From: JAVZLH01 sp038883475
Lineage (GTDB): Archaea > Thermoproteota > Bathyarchaeia > Bathyarchaeales > Bathycorpusculaceae
Length of the DNA stretch: 64,000 nucleotides
Assembly: GCA_038883475.1 (NCBI GenBank)
Contig: JAVZMA010000001.1
Location: 62,001 to 126,000 of the forward strand
Direction of reading: 5' to 3'
A model generated the notes under the pieces. It had not been told where the DNA came from. It did not search any database and saw only the letters and a list, made by a program, of their open reading frames with translations. The number at the start of each line of letters is the position of its first letter. The stretch's first letter is position 1. Below are positions 1 through 8,733 of the stretch, in pieces. Position numbers and translations under genes: made by a program.

Positions 1-1
1 C

Positions 2-1354
2 ATGCTCGTGCCAAAATGGGCTACTTGGGACTACTTCTACGAGTTAGAGCAAAAAGGCCTAATTATGTTCGGGCAGATGACCGCGGGTTCATGGGCCTAC
101 ATTGGAACACAAGGAATTTTGCAAGGCACCTACGAGACACTCGCCGCAGTTGCAAGAGAACACTTCGGGGGTTCACTACGCGGGCGACTCGTTTTGACGG
201 CTGGTTTAGGTGAGATGGGCGGTGCCCAACCTCTCGCAGTTACAATGAACGATGGAGTAGCCTTAATCGTGGAAATTGATAAAGGAGCCATCCAGCGTAG
301 ACTTAAGCATGGTTATTTGGAGATGTGGACAGACGATTTAGATGAGGCTGTGAAACTGGCTTTAGAGGCTAAACGCAATGGTGCTCCGCGAAGTATAGGT
401 TTGCTGGGCAACGCCGCAGAAGTACATCCAGAACTTTTGAGGCGAGGCATAATCCCAGACGTTTTAACAGACCAAACCTCCGCACACGACCCGTTAAACG
501 GTTATTATCCCGCTGGCTTATCCAAGGAGGAGGCAGACGAGCTTAGGAAAAACAATCCACGAGAATACATGCGCCGCGCAAGCAAAAGCATGCGTCTACA
601 AGTCGAAACCATGGTTAAAATGATGCAGAAAGGCGCCATAACATTCGAGTATGGAAATAACCTACGCCAACAAGCCTACAACGCCGGATTCAAGGAAGCC
701 TTTACCTATCCAGGCTTCGTCCAACGCTACATTAGACCAATGTTTTGTGAAGGTCGAGGCCCCTTCCGTTGGACATCCCTCGTTGGAAGCCCAGAGGACA
801 TATACAAACTCGACGATGTCATATTGAAGGAGTTCTCCTACAACAAGGAACTGTGCCGCTGGATACAAAAAGCCAAGGAGCAAGTTAAATTCCAAGGCTT
901 GCCAGCGCGGGTTTGCTGGCTTGGATTCGGCGAAAGAGCCCGCTTCGGAAAAATAATGAACGACATGGTGGCAGACGGCCGCCTATCCGGCCCCGTATGG
1001 ATTGGGCGCGACCACCTCGACGGCGGAAGCGTAGCCTCCCCAAACCGCGAGACTGAAGGCATGATGGATGGAAGCGACGCCATAGCAGACTGGCCAATCC
1101 TAAACGCCTTGTTAAACGCGGTTGCAGGCGCCACATGGGTGAGTGTGCATCACGGCGGAGGAGTAGGAATAGGCTACAGCATCCACGCAGGTATGTGCCT
1201 CGTCGCCGACGGAACAAAAGAAGCGGAAAAACGCGTGGTAACAGTTTTGACAACAGACCCTGGAACAGCCATAGTGAGACATGCAGACGCTGGATATGAG
1301 AAAGCCAAGAAAATAGCAAAAGAAAAACACATCAAAATGCCCATGCTTAAGTAA
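2..1354 (+). CDS. hutU: Urocanate hydratase, 5'-truncated by the window edge
   Basis: This is the C-terminal 450 residues of urocanase, which uses NAD+ to hydrate urocanate to imidazolonepropionate in histidine breakdown. Family members have about 555 residues, so roughly 100 N-terminal residues lie outside the window and the ATG at base 2 is probably internal. Family blocks are strong: LVPKWATWDYF at the start, GQMTAGSWAYIGTQG, LTAGLGEMGGAQPLAVTMN, TDQTSAHDPLNGY and GATWVSVHHGGGVG. The ARVCW block (Cys at about residue 305 of the visible part) matches the position of the essential cysteine of bacterial urocanase, from memory. No other histidine-degradation gene is visible, but upstream DNA is missing. 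Bacterial-like conservation leaves ancient transfer possible. Confidence 0.95.
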   Translation: MLVPKWATWDYFYELEQKGLIMFGQMTAGSWAYIGTQGILQGTYETLAAVAREHFGGSLRGRLVLTAGLGEMGGAQPLAVTMNDGVALIVEIDKGAIQRRLKHGYLEMWTDDLDEAVKLALEAKRNGAPRSIGLLGNAAEVHPELLRRGIIPDVLTDQTSAHDPLNGYYPAGLSKEEADELRKNNPREYMRRASKSMRLQVETMVKMMQKGAITFEYGNNLRQQAYNAGFKEAFTYPGFVQRYIRPMFCEGRGPFRWTSLVGSPEDIYKLDDVILKEFSYNKELCRWIQKAKEQVKFQGLPARVCWLGFGERARFGKIMNDMVADGRLSGPVWIGRDHLDGGSVASPNRETEGMMDGSDAIADWPILNALLNAVAGATWVSVHHGGGVGIGYSIHAGMCLVADGTKEAEKRVVTVLTTDPGTAIVRHADAGYEKAKKIAKEKHIKMPMLK

Positions 1355-1460
1355 TCTATCTAAAACAAATACGAAGCTTTAAGTAACGAAGTTGAATAAG
1401 CTCCGTGGACTAATCATTTCTGTAGATAGAAAATCTTGAAATGGAAATAATCATTTAGAA

Positions 1461-1470
1461 AAGCTTATAT
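1461..1470 (+). promoter_or_regulatory. TATA box for the acetate transporter gene
   Basis: The run AAGCTTATAT follows an A-rich BRE-like stretch (TTTAGAA) and lies about 45 bases before the GTG start at 1512. A start site about 25 bases downstream would give a leader of roughly 20 bases. The call is from pattern and position only. Confidence 0.5.
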
Positions 1471-1511
1471 GAAAAAGTGTTTCAAAGAGCGTTTTCATCA
1501 ACTAAAAGAGC

Positions 1512-2159
1512 GTGAATGATTTGAGCGAGAAATCGGCAAACCCAGCCCCGCTTGGATTATTAGGCTTCGGAATGACAACTGTTCTTTTGAACTTTGTCCA
1601 TAACTTTCAACTAGGACAAATTGACGCTATGATTCTTGGAATGGGTATATTCTACGGCGGCTTAGCACAAATTATCGCAGGTATACTGGAGTATAAGAAG
1701 GGCAACACTTTTGGAACAACAGCATTCACATCCTACGGATTATTCTGGTTGTCCTTTGTGACTCTAAACTGGCTGGGAACGCGTAACGTTGCAATGCTCG
1801 GCGTTTGGCCTTTCTACAGTGGTTATACTCCATGGACTGTTAGTAATGAAGCGTTTGCAGCCTACTTCTTCATGTGGGGGCTCTTCACGTTCGTCATGTT
1901 CTTTGGCACATTAAAGACTAACCGCGCATTACAGTTTGTCTTCATGAGCCTTGCAATACTCTTCTTCTTACTTGCAGCCAAATCAGCAATACTTGCTTAT
2001 TACCCATCAACTCCGACTGGAACAATAAACTTGTTTACACAAATAATCGGGGTTGAAGGCGTTATCTGCGGCTTGAGTGCAATCTATTTAGCGTTAGCGG
2101 AAGTTTTAAACGAAGCCCATGGAAAAACAGTGCTGCCAATCTGTCCAGTAAACCAATAA
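1512..2159 (+). CDS. satP: GPR1/FUN34/YaaH-family acetate transporter
   Basis: The 215-residue protein carries the family signature NPAPLGLLGFGMTT at residues 10-23 and then about six hydrophobic membrane spans, matching the usual length of this family (bacterial SatP about 190 residues). Characterised members move acetate or succinate with protons, or form acetate channels. The start is GTG at 1512; a TTG at 1521 is an alternative, and no strong Shine-Dalgarno sequence is seen. The neighbouring acetyl-CoA synthetase and ADP-forming synthetase support acetate as the substrate. The direction of transport (uptake or excretion) cannot be told from sequence. Confidence 0.85.
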   Translation: MNDLSEKSANPAPLGLLGFGMTTVLLNFVHNFQLGQIDAMILGMGIFYGGLAQIIAGILEYKKGNTFGTTAFTSYGLFWLSFVTLNWLGTRNVAMLGVWPFYSGYTPWTVSNEAFAAYFFMWGLFTFVMFFGTLKTNRALQFVFMSLAILFFLLAAKSAILAYYPSTPTGTINLFTQIIGVEGVICGLSAIYLALAEVLNEAHGKTVLPICPVNQ

Positions 2160-2261
2160 TTGCCTCCACCATTTTTGCAAGAAAATAACGCGGTTTAAAC
2201 ACTTTACAAAATCAAATCCTAAAGCAATACAACAATAATTTCCATCCAAAACAACCTAAAT

Positions 2262-2270
2262 ACATATATA
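2262..2270 (+). promoter_or_regulatory. TATA box for acs
   Basis: ACATATATA lies about 60 bases before the ATG at 2326 in an AT-rich stretch, preceded by CCTAAAT. It is the best archaeal promoter candidate in the 154-base gap after the transporter gene, and suggests acs has its own promoter. Confidence 0.5.
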
Positions 2271-2325
2271 GAAATGACAATTTCCCAAAGAAACAACAAT
2301 ATCAGCGCGAAAGGTGAAAAGCGAA

Positions 2326-4365
2326 ATGTCTAAGGAGTCAATTGAAGTTTATAAGGAGTTTGAAACCGACATAATTCCGCCAAGCTGGAAAGACAAGATT
2401 TGGAGCAAAGATGACTTCAAAAAATGGTATGAAAGCACCGTGAAAGACAAAAAGGCGGTGGAAGAATGGTGGGAGAAGTGGGCAAACGAGATTTTCTGGT
2501 TTAAAAAATGGAGCAAGGTTTTGGACGACAGCAACCCTCCATTCTACAGATGGTTTGTCGGCGGCGAAACGAATCTGGCTTACTTGGCTACAGACTGGCA
2601 AATTGCTCAAGGTAGAAAAAACAAGTTGGCTCTAATATGGGAAGGGGAGCCATGGGATGAAGCCCTGCAGCAACCAAAAGAGGTTAAAAAGTTCACGTAT
2701 TACGACCTTCATAAAATGTCAAACATCATCAGCTACGCCCTAAAAGAAAAATTGAAAGTCAAAAAAGGAGAAATCTTAACGTTCTATTTGCCTATGATTC
2801 CAGAGCTTCCGCTCTACATGCTTGCGACACAAAGATTGGGTGCACGCCACAGCATAGTTTACAGCGGCTTCAGCTCAGAAGCTTTGGCTACGAGAGCAAT
2901 AGACGGCGGCGCCCGAATCATCGTCACGGCAGACGGATTCTATAGAAGGGGGCGTTTAATAAGCCTAAAACCTATTGTTGACGAAGCAGTGAAAATGTGC
3001 GCACAAAACGGGCTTAAAATAGAAAAAGTAATCGTAGTCAAAAGAGCGGGCAACGAAATTCCTTGGAACAACGAGATTGATGTTTGGCATCATGAACTCA
3101 TTAAGGATGTGCCGCAAAACGTTGATATCCCGGTTGAAAGGTGCGGTTCAGAAGATTCCTCATACATACTTTACACTTCAGGCACAACAGCTGCTCCGAA
3201 AGGGGCACAGCATTCTGTAGGCGGCTACGCTGTGGGTTTGTATGCAACTATGAAGTTGATATTTGACGTGCGCGAGGATGACATCTACTGGTGCACAGCA
3301 GACATCGGATGGGTTACTGGGCACTCATACATCGTTTACGGACCGCTCATGACGGGTTTAACATCCATAATGTATGAAGGGGCTCCAGACTATCCGCAGC
3401 CAGACAGGTGGTGGAGCATAATTGAGAGATACGGCGCAACAATCTTCTACACTGCGCCAACTGCCATTAGAATGTTAATGAAGTTCCCTGTAGAACTCGT
3501 CAAAAAACACGACTTATCAACACTAAGAATTGTCCACAGTGTCGGCGAACCCATAAACCCAGAAGCGTTCAACTGGTATTTCAAGAACACTGGCAGAGGA
3601 GACATTGTTGCGTCAAGCACTTGGTGGATGACGGAAACAGGGCACATACTCACAGGACACTTTCCTGGAATGGGAAAAATATTCCCGCTTAAGCCGGGAA
3701 CAAACGGTTATCCCCTGCCAGGAGTCACCATGGATGTTCTCGATGATGACGGGAATCCCTGCAAGCCTGGAGTGAGAGGATACTTTGCCATAACATCGCC
3801 GTGGCCTGGAATGCTTATGACACTGTACAAAAGTCCACAGAGATACGTTGACGTTTATTGGTCAAGGTTTAAGGGTAAGCTTTACTTTTACACCGGGGAC
3901 TTCGCCATAAAAGACCAAGATGGATACATTTGGGTGTTGGGAAGGGCTGATGACGTTCTCAAAGTTGCGGGTCATAGAATTGGAACAGCTGAAGTAGAGT
4001 CTGCCATGGTGAAGCATCCAGCAGTGGCGGAGGCAGCTTGTGTTGGCAAAGATGACCCAGTGAAGGGACAGACACCATTCATCTTCACGGTTCTTAGACA
4101 AGGTTATTCGCCGAGCCAAGAATTGGCTGAAGAACTGCGAAAGCATTTACGCAGCACTATCGGTGCTCTTGTTGCATCTGATACTACTATAGCCTTTGTT
4201 GACGCTGTTCCTAAAACAAGAAGCGGTAAGATTATGCGGCGGCTGTTGAAGGCGATAATTTCAGGAGCAAACCTCGGCGATGTCAGCACGCTGGAAGATG
4301 GAGTGGCTGTTGAGGAAGCAAAGAAAGCCTATGAGTCTGTGAAAGCGGCTCTTGAACGCAAATAA
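2326..4365 (+). CDS. acs: AMP-forming acetyl-CoA synthetase
   Basis: This enzyme makes acetyl-CoA from acetate, ATP and CoA through acetyl-AMP. It begins with an ACS N-terminal region rich in Trp and then shows the AMP-binding P-loop YTSGTTAAPKG near residues 282-292, WWMTETG near 433-439, YTGD, and GRADDVLKVAGHRIG. The C-terminal PKTRSGKIMRR block contains the catalytic lysine, about Lys635, which in bacterial Acs is inactivated by acetylation. The paired Trp of WWMTETG is typical of small-acyl (acetate/propionate) enzymes. ATG 2326 is chosen because AGGTGA sits 9 bases upstream; a GTG at 2314 overlaps that site. Propionyl-CoA synthetase is the main alternative. Confidence 0.9.
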   Translation: MSKESIEVYKEFETDIIPPSWKDKIWSKDDFKKWYESTVKDKKAVEEWWEKWANEIFWFKKWSKVLDDSNPPFYRWFVGGETNLAYLATDWQIAQGRKNKLALIWEGEPWDEALQQPKEVKKFTYYDLHKMSNIISYALKEKLKVKKGEILTFYLPMIPELPLYMLATQRLGARHSIVYSGFSSEALATRAIDGGARIIVTADGFYRRGRLISLKPIVDEAVKMCAQNGLKIEKVIVVKRAGNEIPWNNEIDVWHHELIKDVPQNVDIPVERCGSEDSSYILYTSGTTAAPKGAQHSVGGYAVGLYATMKLIFDVREDDIYWCTADIGWVTGHSYIVYGPLMTGLTSIMYEGAPDYPQPDRWWSIIERYGATIFYTAPTAIRMLMKFPVELVKKHDLSTLRIVHSVGEPINPEAFNWYFKNTGRGDIVASSTWWMTETGHILTGHFPGMGKIFPLKPGTNGYPLPGVTMDVLDDDGNPCKPGVRGYFAITSPWPGMLMTLYKSPQRYVDVYWSRFKGKLYFYTGDFAIKDQDGYIWVLGRADDVLKVAGHRIGTAEVESAMVKHPAVAEAACVGKDDPVKGQTPFIFTVLRQGYSPSQELAEELRKHLRSTIGALVASDTTIAFVDAVPKTRSGKIMRRLLKAIISGANLGDVSTLEDGVAVEEAKKAYESVKAALERK

Positions 4366-4391
4366 ATGTGAAAATAATTTTCCGTTTTCCT

Positions 4392-4415
4392 TTTTCCAAA
4401 ATTAGTTTTGGAAAA
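4392..4415. terminator. Palindromic hairpin between two convergent genes
   Basis: TTTTCCAAAA (4392-4401), a four-base loop TTAG, and TTTTGGAAAA (4406-4415) form a perfect 10-bp inverted repeat. It sits between the stop of acs (4365) and the stop of the convergent synthetase/GNAT gene (4421). T-rich tracts lie just before it. It looks like a bidirectional terminator or transcript-end processing site; archaeal termination usually needs only T tracts, so the role of the stem is inferred. Confidence 0.55.
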
Positions 4416-4420
4416 GAAGG

Positions 4421-7087
4421 TTAGGATATTTCTAGCGTTGCAATGGAAAGTTCGCTATCAAAGGGCTGTATCCTGAAGCCCTTTCTTGTGCACATGTCAA
4501 TCATCCTTCTGTTTTCCGAAATCACATAACCATAAATCGTTTTTAGCCCCATATCCTTGCCAACCTCAATAATACAGTCAAGAAGTTTTGAGCCCAAACC
4601 AAGCCCTTGCCATTGATCACCCACGAGGACTGCAAACTCTCCGCGTTTTCCACTTGGCTCTAACGTGAGCAGGGCAACGCCGATTATGCTTTTCCGCTCT
4701 TTCTGTATCTCCGCAACTATAGCCATCTCACGGTCATAATCTATGTTACAGTACCGCATTAAGGTTTTATGAGGGACTTCTTTGAAGACTTGGAAAAATC
4801 GGAGACGCATGGTTTCTTCAGACAAAGAGCAGTAAAGTTCACGCAGTAACACTTCATCTTCTGGTTTTATTGGGCGCAGAGTGACTGGGCTTCCATCCTT
4901 CAACGTCCATTGGGCAACGTACTTTTTAGGGTAGGGGGCTATCACGAGGTGTTCGTGGGTTCGGGTTTCACATGGAATCTTTTCAGCCTCTATAACTATT
5001 CTAGCGTCAACCGCCACAGCGCCTGTTTCATCGACAAGCAACGGGTTCACATCAATCTCCTTTATCTCCGGGAAATCTATGACAAGCTGTGAAAACTTTA
5101 CCAAAATTTCTTCCAGCACTTTGAAATTGAGGCGTAAGCCTCTGGACTCTGAAAGCTTGTAGATTTTAGTGCCTTCCATAAGTCGTCTTGCAAGAATCTG
5201 ATTTAATGGAGGAAGCCCCACACTTACATCATGCAATATTTCTGTCGCCACGCCTCCCATGCCAAAAACTATCACTGAACCAAATTGAGGGTCTTTCTTT
5301 GAGCCGATCAGCAGTTCACATCCACTTTTTCTAATCATGGGCTGTATTATGACACCTTGAAACTCAGCTTCAGAACTATAACTTTTGACTCTTTCCGCTA
5401 ACTCGCCAAAGAACATTTTAACTTCTGCCGGCGACCACACGTTGAGAATAACGCTTTCAGCCTTAAATTTGTGGGTTATCTGCGGCGAAAGCGCCTTCAT
5501 AACAACTGGATACCCCAACGCAGAAGCTATAGCCTCCGCTTCTTCTGGGCTTTTTGCAGTCATAGTTCTTACTGTTGGAATTTTGTATGCTTCGAGAAAC
5601 TGGAGGGACTCTGGTTGAGTTAAGACTTTTCGTCCCTCGCTGAAGGCTCTCCTCAAAATTTCTTTAAGAAAGGTTGGAATGGTTAATTCAACAGAAAGCT
5701 CTTCAGGGGTTTCGTAAAGCAACTCCAAATTTTGAGTATAGCTGTACATGTACATGAAGGTGGAAACTGCTTGCTCCGGCATGTTGAACGCTGGGATACT
5801 GTTCTTTTGCAATAACTGTCTAGCCTTTCTGCATTCGTCTTCTCCTATAAATGAGGTGAGGACTGGTTTTGTGGTTTGTTTTGAAAGTTCTATTATAGCC
5901 TTTGCAGTTGTCAAGGGTTTGGCTGCTCCTTGAGGAGTGTATATAATTAAAAAGCCGTCGCTGTTCTGATCTTTAAAACATATTTCCATAACCGTTCTGA
6001 ACCTGTCCACAGTGGCTTCTTCCAAAATGTCAATGGGGTTTGCGGCGCGGCAATAGGATGGTAAAGCATTTCTTAAAGCTTGTATGGTTTCGTTGCTTAA
6101 CTGTGAGAGGTGTCCACCTCGCGCAATGAGGCAGTCGGCAGCCATTATACTTGGTCCGCCAGCGTTAGTAATTATCGTAAGGTTTGGACCTTTCGGGTTC
6201 GACTGCATTGCCAAAGCTTCTGCGCAGTTGAAAAGATCGTTTATTGCTTCCACGCGAACTATTCCAGCGCGCTTAAAAGCAGCATCATAAACAGCATCCT
6301 CTCCGCACAATGAACCAATATGAGAAACCGCTGCTTGTGCACTTTCTGGAAATCGTCCAGCCTTTACAACCACAATGGGTTTGGCTCTGGCGAATCCTCT
6401 TGCTGCGCTCATAAATTTCCGCGCGTTTTTAACGGATTCGATGTAGAGTATGATGCTTCGTGTTTGGGGGTCATTTCCAAAATAATCAATCAAGTCTCCA
6501 AGGTCTACATCCATCATCGAACCCGTCGACACTACGGCACTAAATCCTATGTTTGCTTCTGAAGCCCAGTCAAGCACAGAGGCGCATAACGCTGCACTTT
6601 GAGAAATGAAAGCTATTCTTCCAGGCATGGCTGTTTTGTCTGCGAATGTGGCATTCAACCTGATTTTTGGGCGCATTATTCCGAGACTGTTAGGTCCAAT
6701 AATGCGCATACCATACTTGTTTTTAAGTTCAAGAATCTGATTTTCAAGGGCTTCCCCTTCTTTTCCCGTTTCTCTAAAACCTGCAGAAATTATAATTGCT
6801 CCCGCTACTCCGGCTTTTCCGCATTCTTCTATAATTTGTGGAACCGTGTGCGCTGGAGTTGCTATAATTGCGAGATCTACTTGCCACGGGATTTTGGTGA
6901 TGCTTGGGTAGGCGGTTATGCCTTGAACTGTGGGTCTGAAAGGGTTAACTGGGTAAACCACTCCATAATAGCCTACACCGATCAAATTTCGGATAAGCTT
7001 AGCGCCGACGGAACCTTCTTCATCGCTTGCACCTATAATTGCAATTCTTTTAGGATTGAAGATTTTGTCGAGGTTTTCAGTGCCCAC
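4421..7087 (-). CDS. ADP-forming acyl-CoA synthetase fused to GNAT acetyltransferase
   Basis: Domains in order are a CoA-binding Rossmann fold (about 1-130), two succinyl-CoA-ligase-like domains (about 150-430), an ATP-grasp domain (about 470-690) and a C-terminal GNAT domain (about 720-888) with acetyl-CoA loop QGLGLGS. The layout matches bacterial Pat/PatZ lysine acetyltransferases. Unlike Salmonella Pat, which as I recall has lost it, this protein keeps the phospho-accepting His in SHIGS near residue 256, so it may still make acetate and ATP from acetyl-CoA and ADP. The start is taken as GTG 7087 because GGAGG lies 8 bases upstream; TTG 7093 is only 2 bases from it. Acs is the obvious acetylation target, by inference. 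Confidence 0.85.
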   Translation of the reverse strand: MGTENLDKIFNPKRIAIIGASDEEGSVGAKLIRNLIGVGYYGVVYPVNPFRPTVQGITAYPSITKIPWQVDLAIIATPAHTVPQIIEECGKAGVAGAIIISAGFRETGKEGEALENQILELKNKYGMRIIGPNSLGIMRPKIRLNATFADKTAMPGRIAFISQSAALCASVLDWASEANIGFSAVVSTGSMMDVDLGDLIDYFGNDPQTRSIILYIESVKNARKFMSAARGFARAKPIVVVKAGRFPESAQAAVSHIGSLCGEDAVYDAAFKRAGIVRVEAINDLFNCAEALAMQSNPKGPNLTIITNAGGPSIMAADCLIARGGHLSQLSNETIQALRNALPSYCRAANPIDILEEATVDRFRTVMEICFKDQNSDGFLIIYTPQGAAKPLTTAKAIIELSKQTTKPVLTSFIGEDECRKARQLLQKNSIPAFNMPEQAVSTFMYMYSYTQNLELLYETPEELSVELTIPTFLKEILRRAFSEGRKVLTQPESLQFLEAYKIPTVRTMTAKSPEEAEAIASALGYPVVMKALSPQITHKFKAESVILNVWSPAEVKMFFGELAERVKSYSSEAEFQGVIIQPMIRKSGCELLIGSKKDPQFGSVIVFGMGGVATEILHDVSVGLPPLNQILARRLMEGTKIYKLSESRGLRLNFKVLEEILVKFSQLVIDFPEIKEIDVNPLLVDETGAVAVDARIVIEAEKIPCETRTHEHLVIAPYPKKYVAQWTLKDGSPVTLRPIKPEDEVLLRELYCSLSEETMRLRFFQVFKEVPHKTLMRYCNIDYDREMAIVAEIQKERKSIIGVALLTLEPSGKRGEFAVLVGDQWQGLGLGSKLLDCIIEVGKDMGLKTIYGYVISENRRMIDMCTRKGFRIQPFDSELSIATLEIS

Positions 7088-7138
7088 CCTCAAGACCTCC
7101 GTTTCTCACAGAATTGCCTTTCACATACTAGTATATAC

Positions 7139-7152
7139 GATAAATATCCTTT
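7139..7152 (-). promoter_or_regulatory. BRE/TATA promoter for the synthetase/GNAT gene
   Basis: On the minus strand the sequence reads AAAGGATATTTATC, an A-rich BRE followed by a TATA core, about 55 bases before the chosen GTG start at 7087. The expected start site near 7117 leaves a leader that contains the GGAGG ribosome-binding site. Confidence 0.55.
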
Positions 7153-7225
7153 AAAATGTTCCTAAACTACACAGTTTTAGATAGAAAATGTGTTTTTCTT
7201 TTCCAACACTACGTTTAAGGCTAAC

Positions 7226-8518
7226 CTACGGGTAAATCCTAGTTATGGTTCTCGGGAAGGGAATCGTCTCACGTATATGCTTCAGCTTACATATCCACAT
7301 TACGGTTCTCTCAATTCCCAATCCAAACCCAGAGTGCGGCACCGAACCATATCTCCTCAAATCCAAATACCACTCGTAAGCCTCCTTAGGCAAACCGAAC
7401 TCCTCTATTCTCTGCTCAAGCAATTTCAAATCATGAATACGTTGGCTTCCACCTATGATTTCCCCGTATCCTTCGGGCGCCATCAAATCCGCGCAAAGAA
7501 CAACTTTCGGGTCTTCTGGGTCTGGCTGCATATAAAATGCTTTTGCTTTGGCGGGGTATCTGTGAACGAAAACGGGCTTCTCAAACTGGAGGGAGATGAA
7601 TCTTTCATGGGGGGCTCCCAAATCTTCTCCCCATTCTATTTTGTGTCCAGCTTTCTGCAGCATTTCCACAGCTTCCGTGTAGCTTATTCTGTCAAAGGGA
7701 GGCTCCACCTTCTTTAAAGGTTGAACATCTCTTTTTAGCGTCTCCAGTTCCCTTCGTCTCCTCTCCAAAACCCTCTTTACAATGTAGGTTACCATGTCTT
7801 CTTGAAGTTTCAAGTTTTCCTCGAAACCGCAGAAAGCCATCTCTGGCTCAACCATCCAAAACTCCGTCAAATGCCGTGGTGTCTTAGACTTTTCAGCCCG
7901 AAATGTGGGTCCGAAACAGTAGACTTTTCCGAAAGTTGCTATTGTAGCTTCTACATAAAGTTGTCCGCTTTGGGTTAAGAAAGCCTTGTCGCCGAAATAT
8001 GGGACTTCAAAGAGGGTTGCTACTCCTTCAACAGAGGCTGGAGTTAGAATAGGCGAGTCTGTTAAGGTGAAGCCGTTTTCGTCTAGGAAATCCCTGCATG
8101 CCTTCACTACTTCCGCTCTTATCTTCAGTATGGCAAACTGTCTGGGGCTTCTTATCCAAAGTTGCCTAAAGCCCATTAGAAAATCGATGCCATGTTCCTT
8201 CTTAGCTAGAGGATACTCTCTTTCCGCCAAATGAACTATTTGCAAGTCTTTAACCCTTATTTCGTAGCCGCCCGGCGCCCTCTTATCCTCTTTTACAATT
8301 CCTTTAATTATTAGCGATGATTCCTGTGTTAGCTTGTCTGCACTTTCAAAGACTTTTTCTGTAACTTCGTCTTTGTGAACTGTTGCTTGTATCATTCCAG
8401 TTCCGTCTCTCACCACTAGGAATTGTACGCCGCCACTGGAACGTTTCGTTAAAAGCCAACCTTTCACTTCAACTTCTTTTTCAGTTAACTTTCCATCTAA
8501 AATGTCGCTAACACTCAT
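7226..8518 (-). CDS. asnS: Asparaginyl-tRNA synthetase
   Basis: This class II synthetase has an N-terminal OB-fold anticodon-binding domain (about residues 1-110) followed by the catalytic core. Visible blocks include TPASVEGVATLFEVPYFG, FLTQSGQLYVEA, the motif 2 region FGPTFRAEKSKTPRHLTEFWMVEPE and motif 3 GFGLGIERTVMW. The TPRHLTEFWM form favours Asn over Asp specificity. At about 430 residues it is the usual length. ATG 8518 is chosen because GGAGGTG lies 7 bases upstream; the reading frame stays open to 8581 but the extra residues are not family-like. An AspRS2-type enzyme is the alternative. Confidence 0.9.
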   Translation of the reverse strand: MSVSDILDGKLTEKEVEVKGWLLTKRSSGGVQFLVVRDGTGMIQATVHKDEVTEKVFESADKLTQESSLIIKGIVKEDKRAPGGYEIRVKDLQIVHLAEREYPLAKKEHGIDFLMGFRQLWIRSPRQFAILKIRAEVVKACRDFLDENGFTLTDSPILTPASVEGVATLFEVPYFGDKAFLTQSGQLYVEATIATFGKVYCFGPTFRAEKSKTPRHLTEFWMVEPEMAFCGFEENLKLQEDMVTYIVKRVLERRRRELETLKRDVQPLKKVEPPFDRISYTEAVEMLQKAGHKIEWGEDLGAPHERFISLQFEKPVFVHRYPAKAKAFYMQPDPEDPKVVLCADLMAPEGYGEIIGGSQRIHDLKLLEQRIEEFGLPKEAYEWYLDLRRYGSVPHSGFGLGIERTVMWICKLKHIRETIPFPRTITRIYP

Positions 8519-8570
8519 CAGATGACACCTCCAAAACCGACGCAAAAAGCGTGCACTTGCCAAAATCAGA

Positions 8571-8579
8571 ATAAAATTC
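8571..8579 (-). promoter_or_regulatory. TATA box for asnS
   Basis: On the minus strand this reads GAATTTTAT, about 55 bases before the asnS ATG at 8518, with the expected start site near 8549. It is a weak match, supported mainly by its position in the divergent asnS/CDF gap. Confidence 0.35.
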
Positions 8580-8626
8580 ACGAGGTATGGGCAAAGTTAA
8601 AGCATTCACCTTGCATTTTAATCCCA

Positions 8627-8637
8627 GATACATATAC
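8627..8637 (+). promoter_or_regulatory. TATA box for the CDF transporter gene
   Basis: GATACATATAC lies in the divergent gap before the cation transporter. A start site near 8657 would give a leader of about 75 bases to ATG 8734. It would also exclude the upstream in-frame ATG at 8587, which supports the shorter protein. Confidence 0.4.
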
Positions 8638-8733
8638 AATTCTCGTTTTAAATGTTTTGTTGCCAAAGTAAACGAAGGTTTTCTTCTCAGAATTCTTAAA
8701 TCCCTCGTTGTCAAGAGTTTATGCGAAGCACTA

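Noticed and set aside
1355..1511. TCTATCT / AGATAGA repeat after urocanase as a terminator
   Set aside because: The arms are only 7 bases long and over 60 bases apart, so a stem is unlikely.
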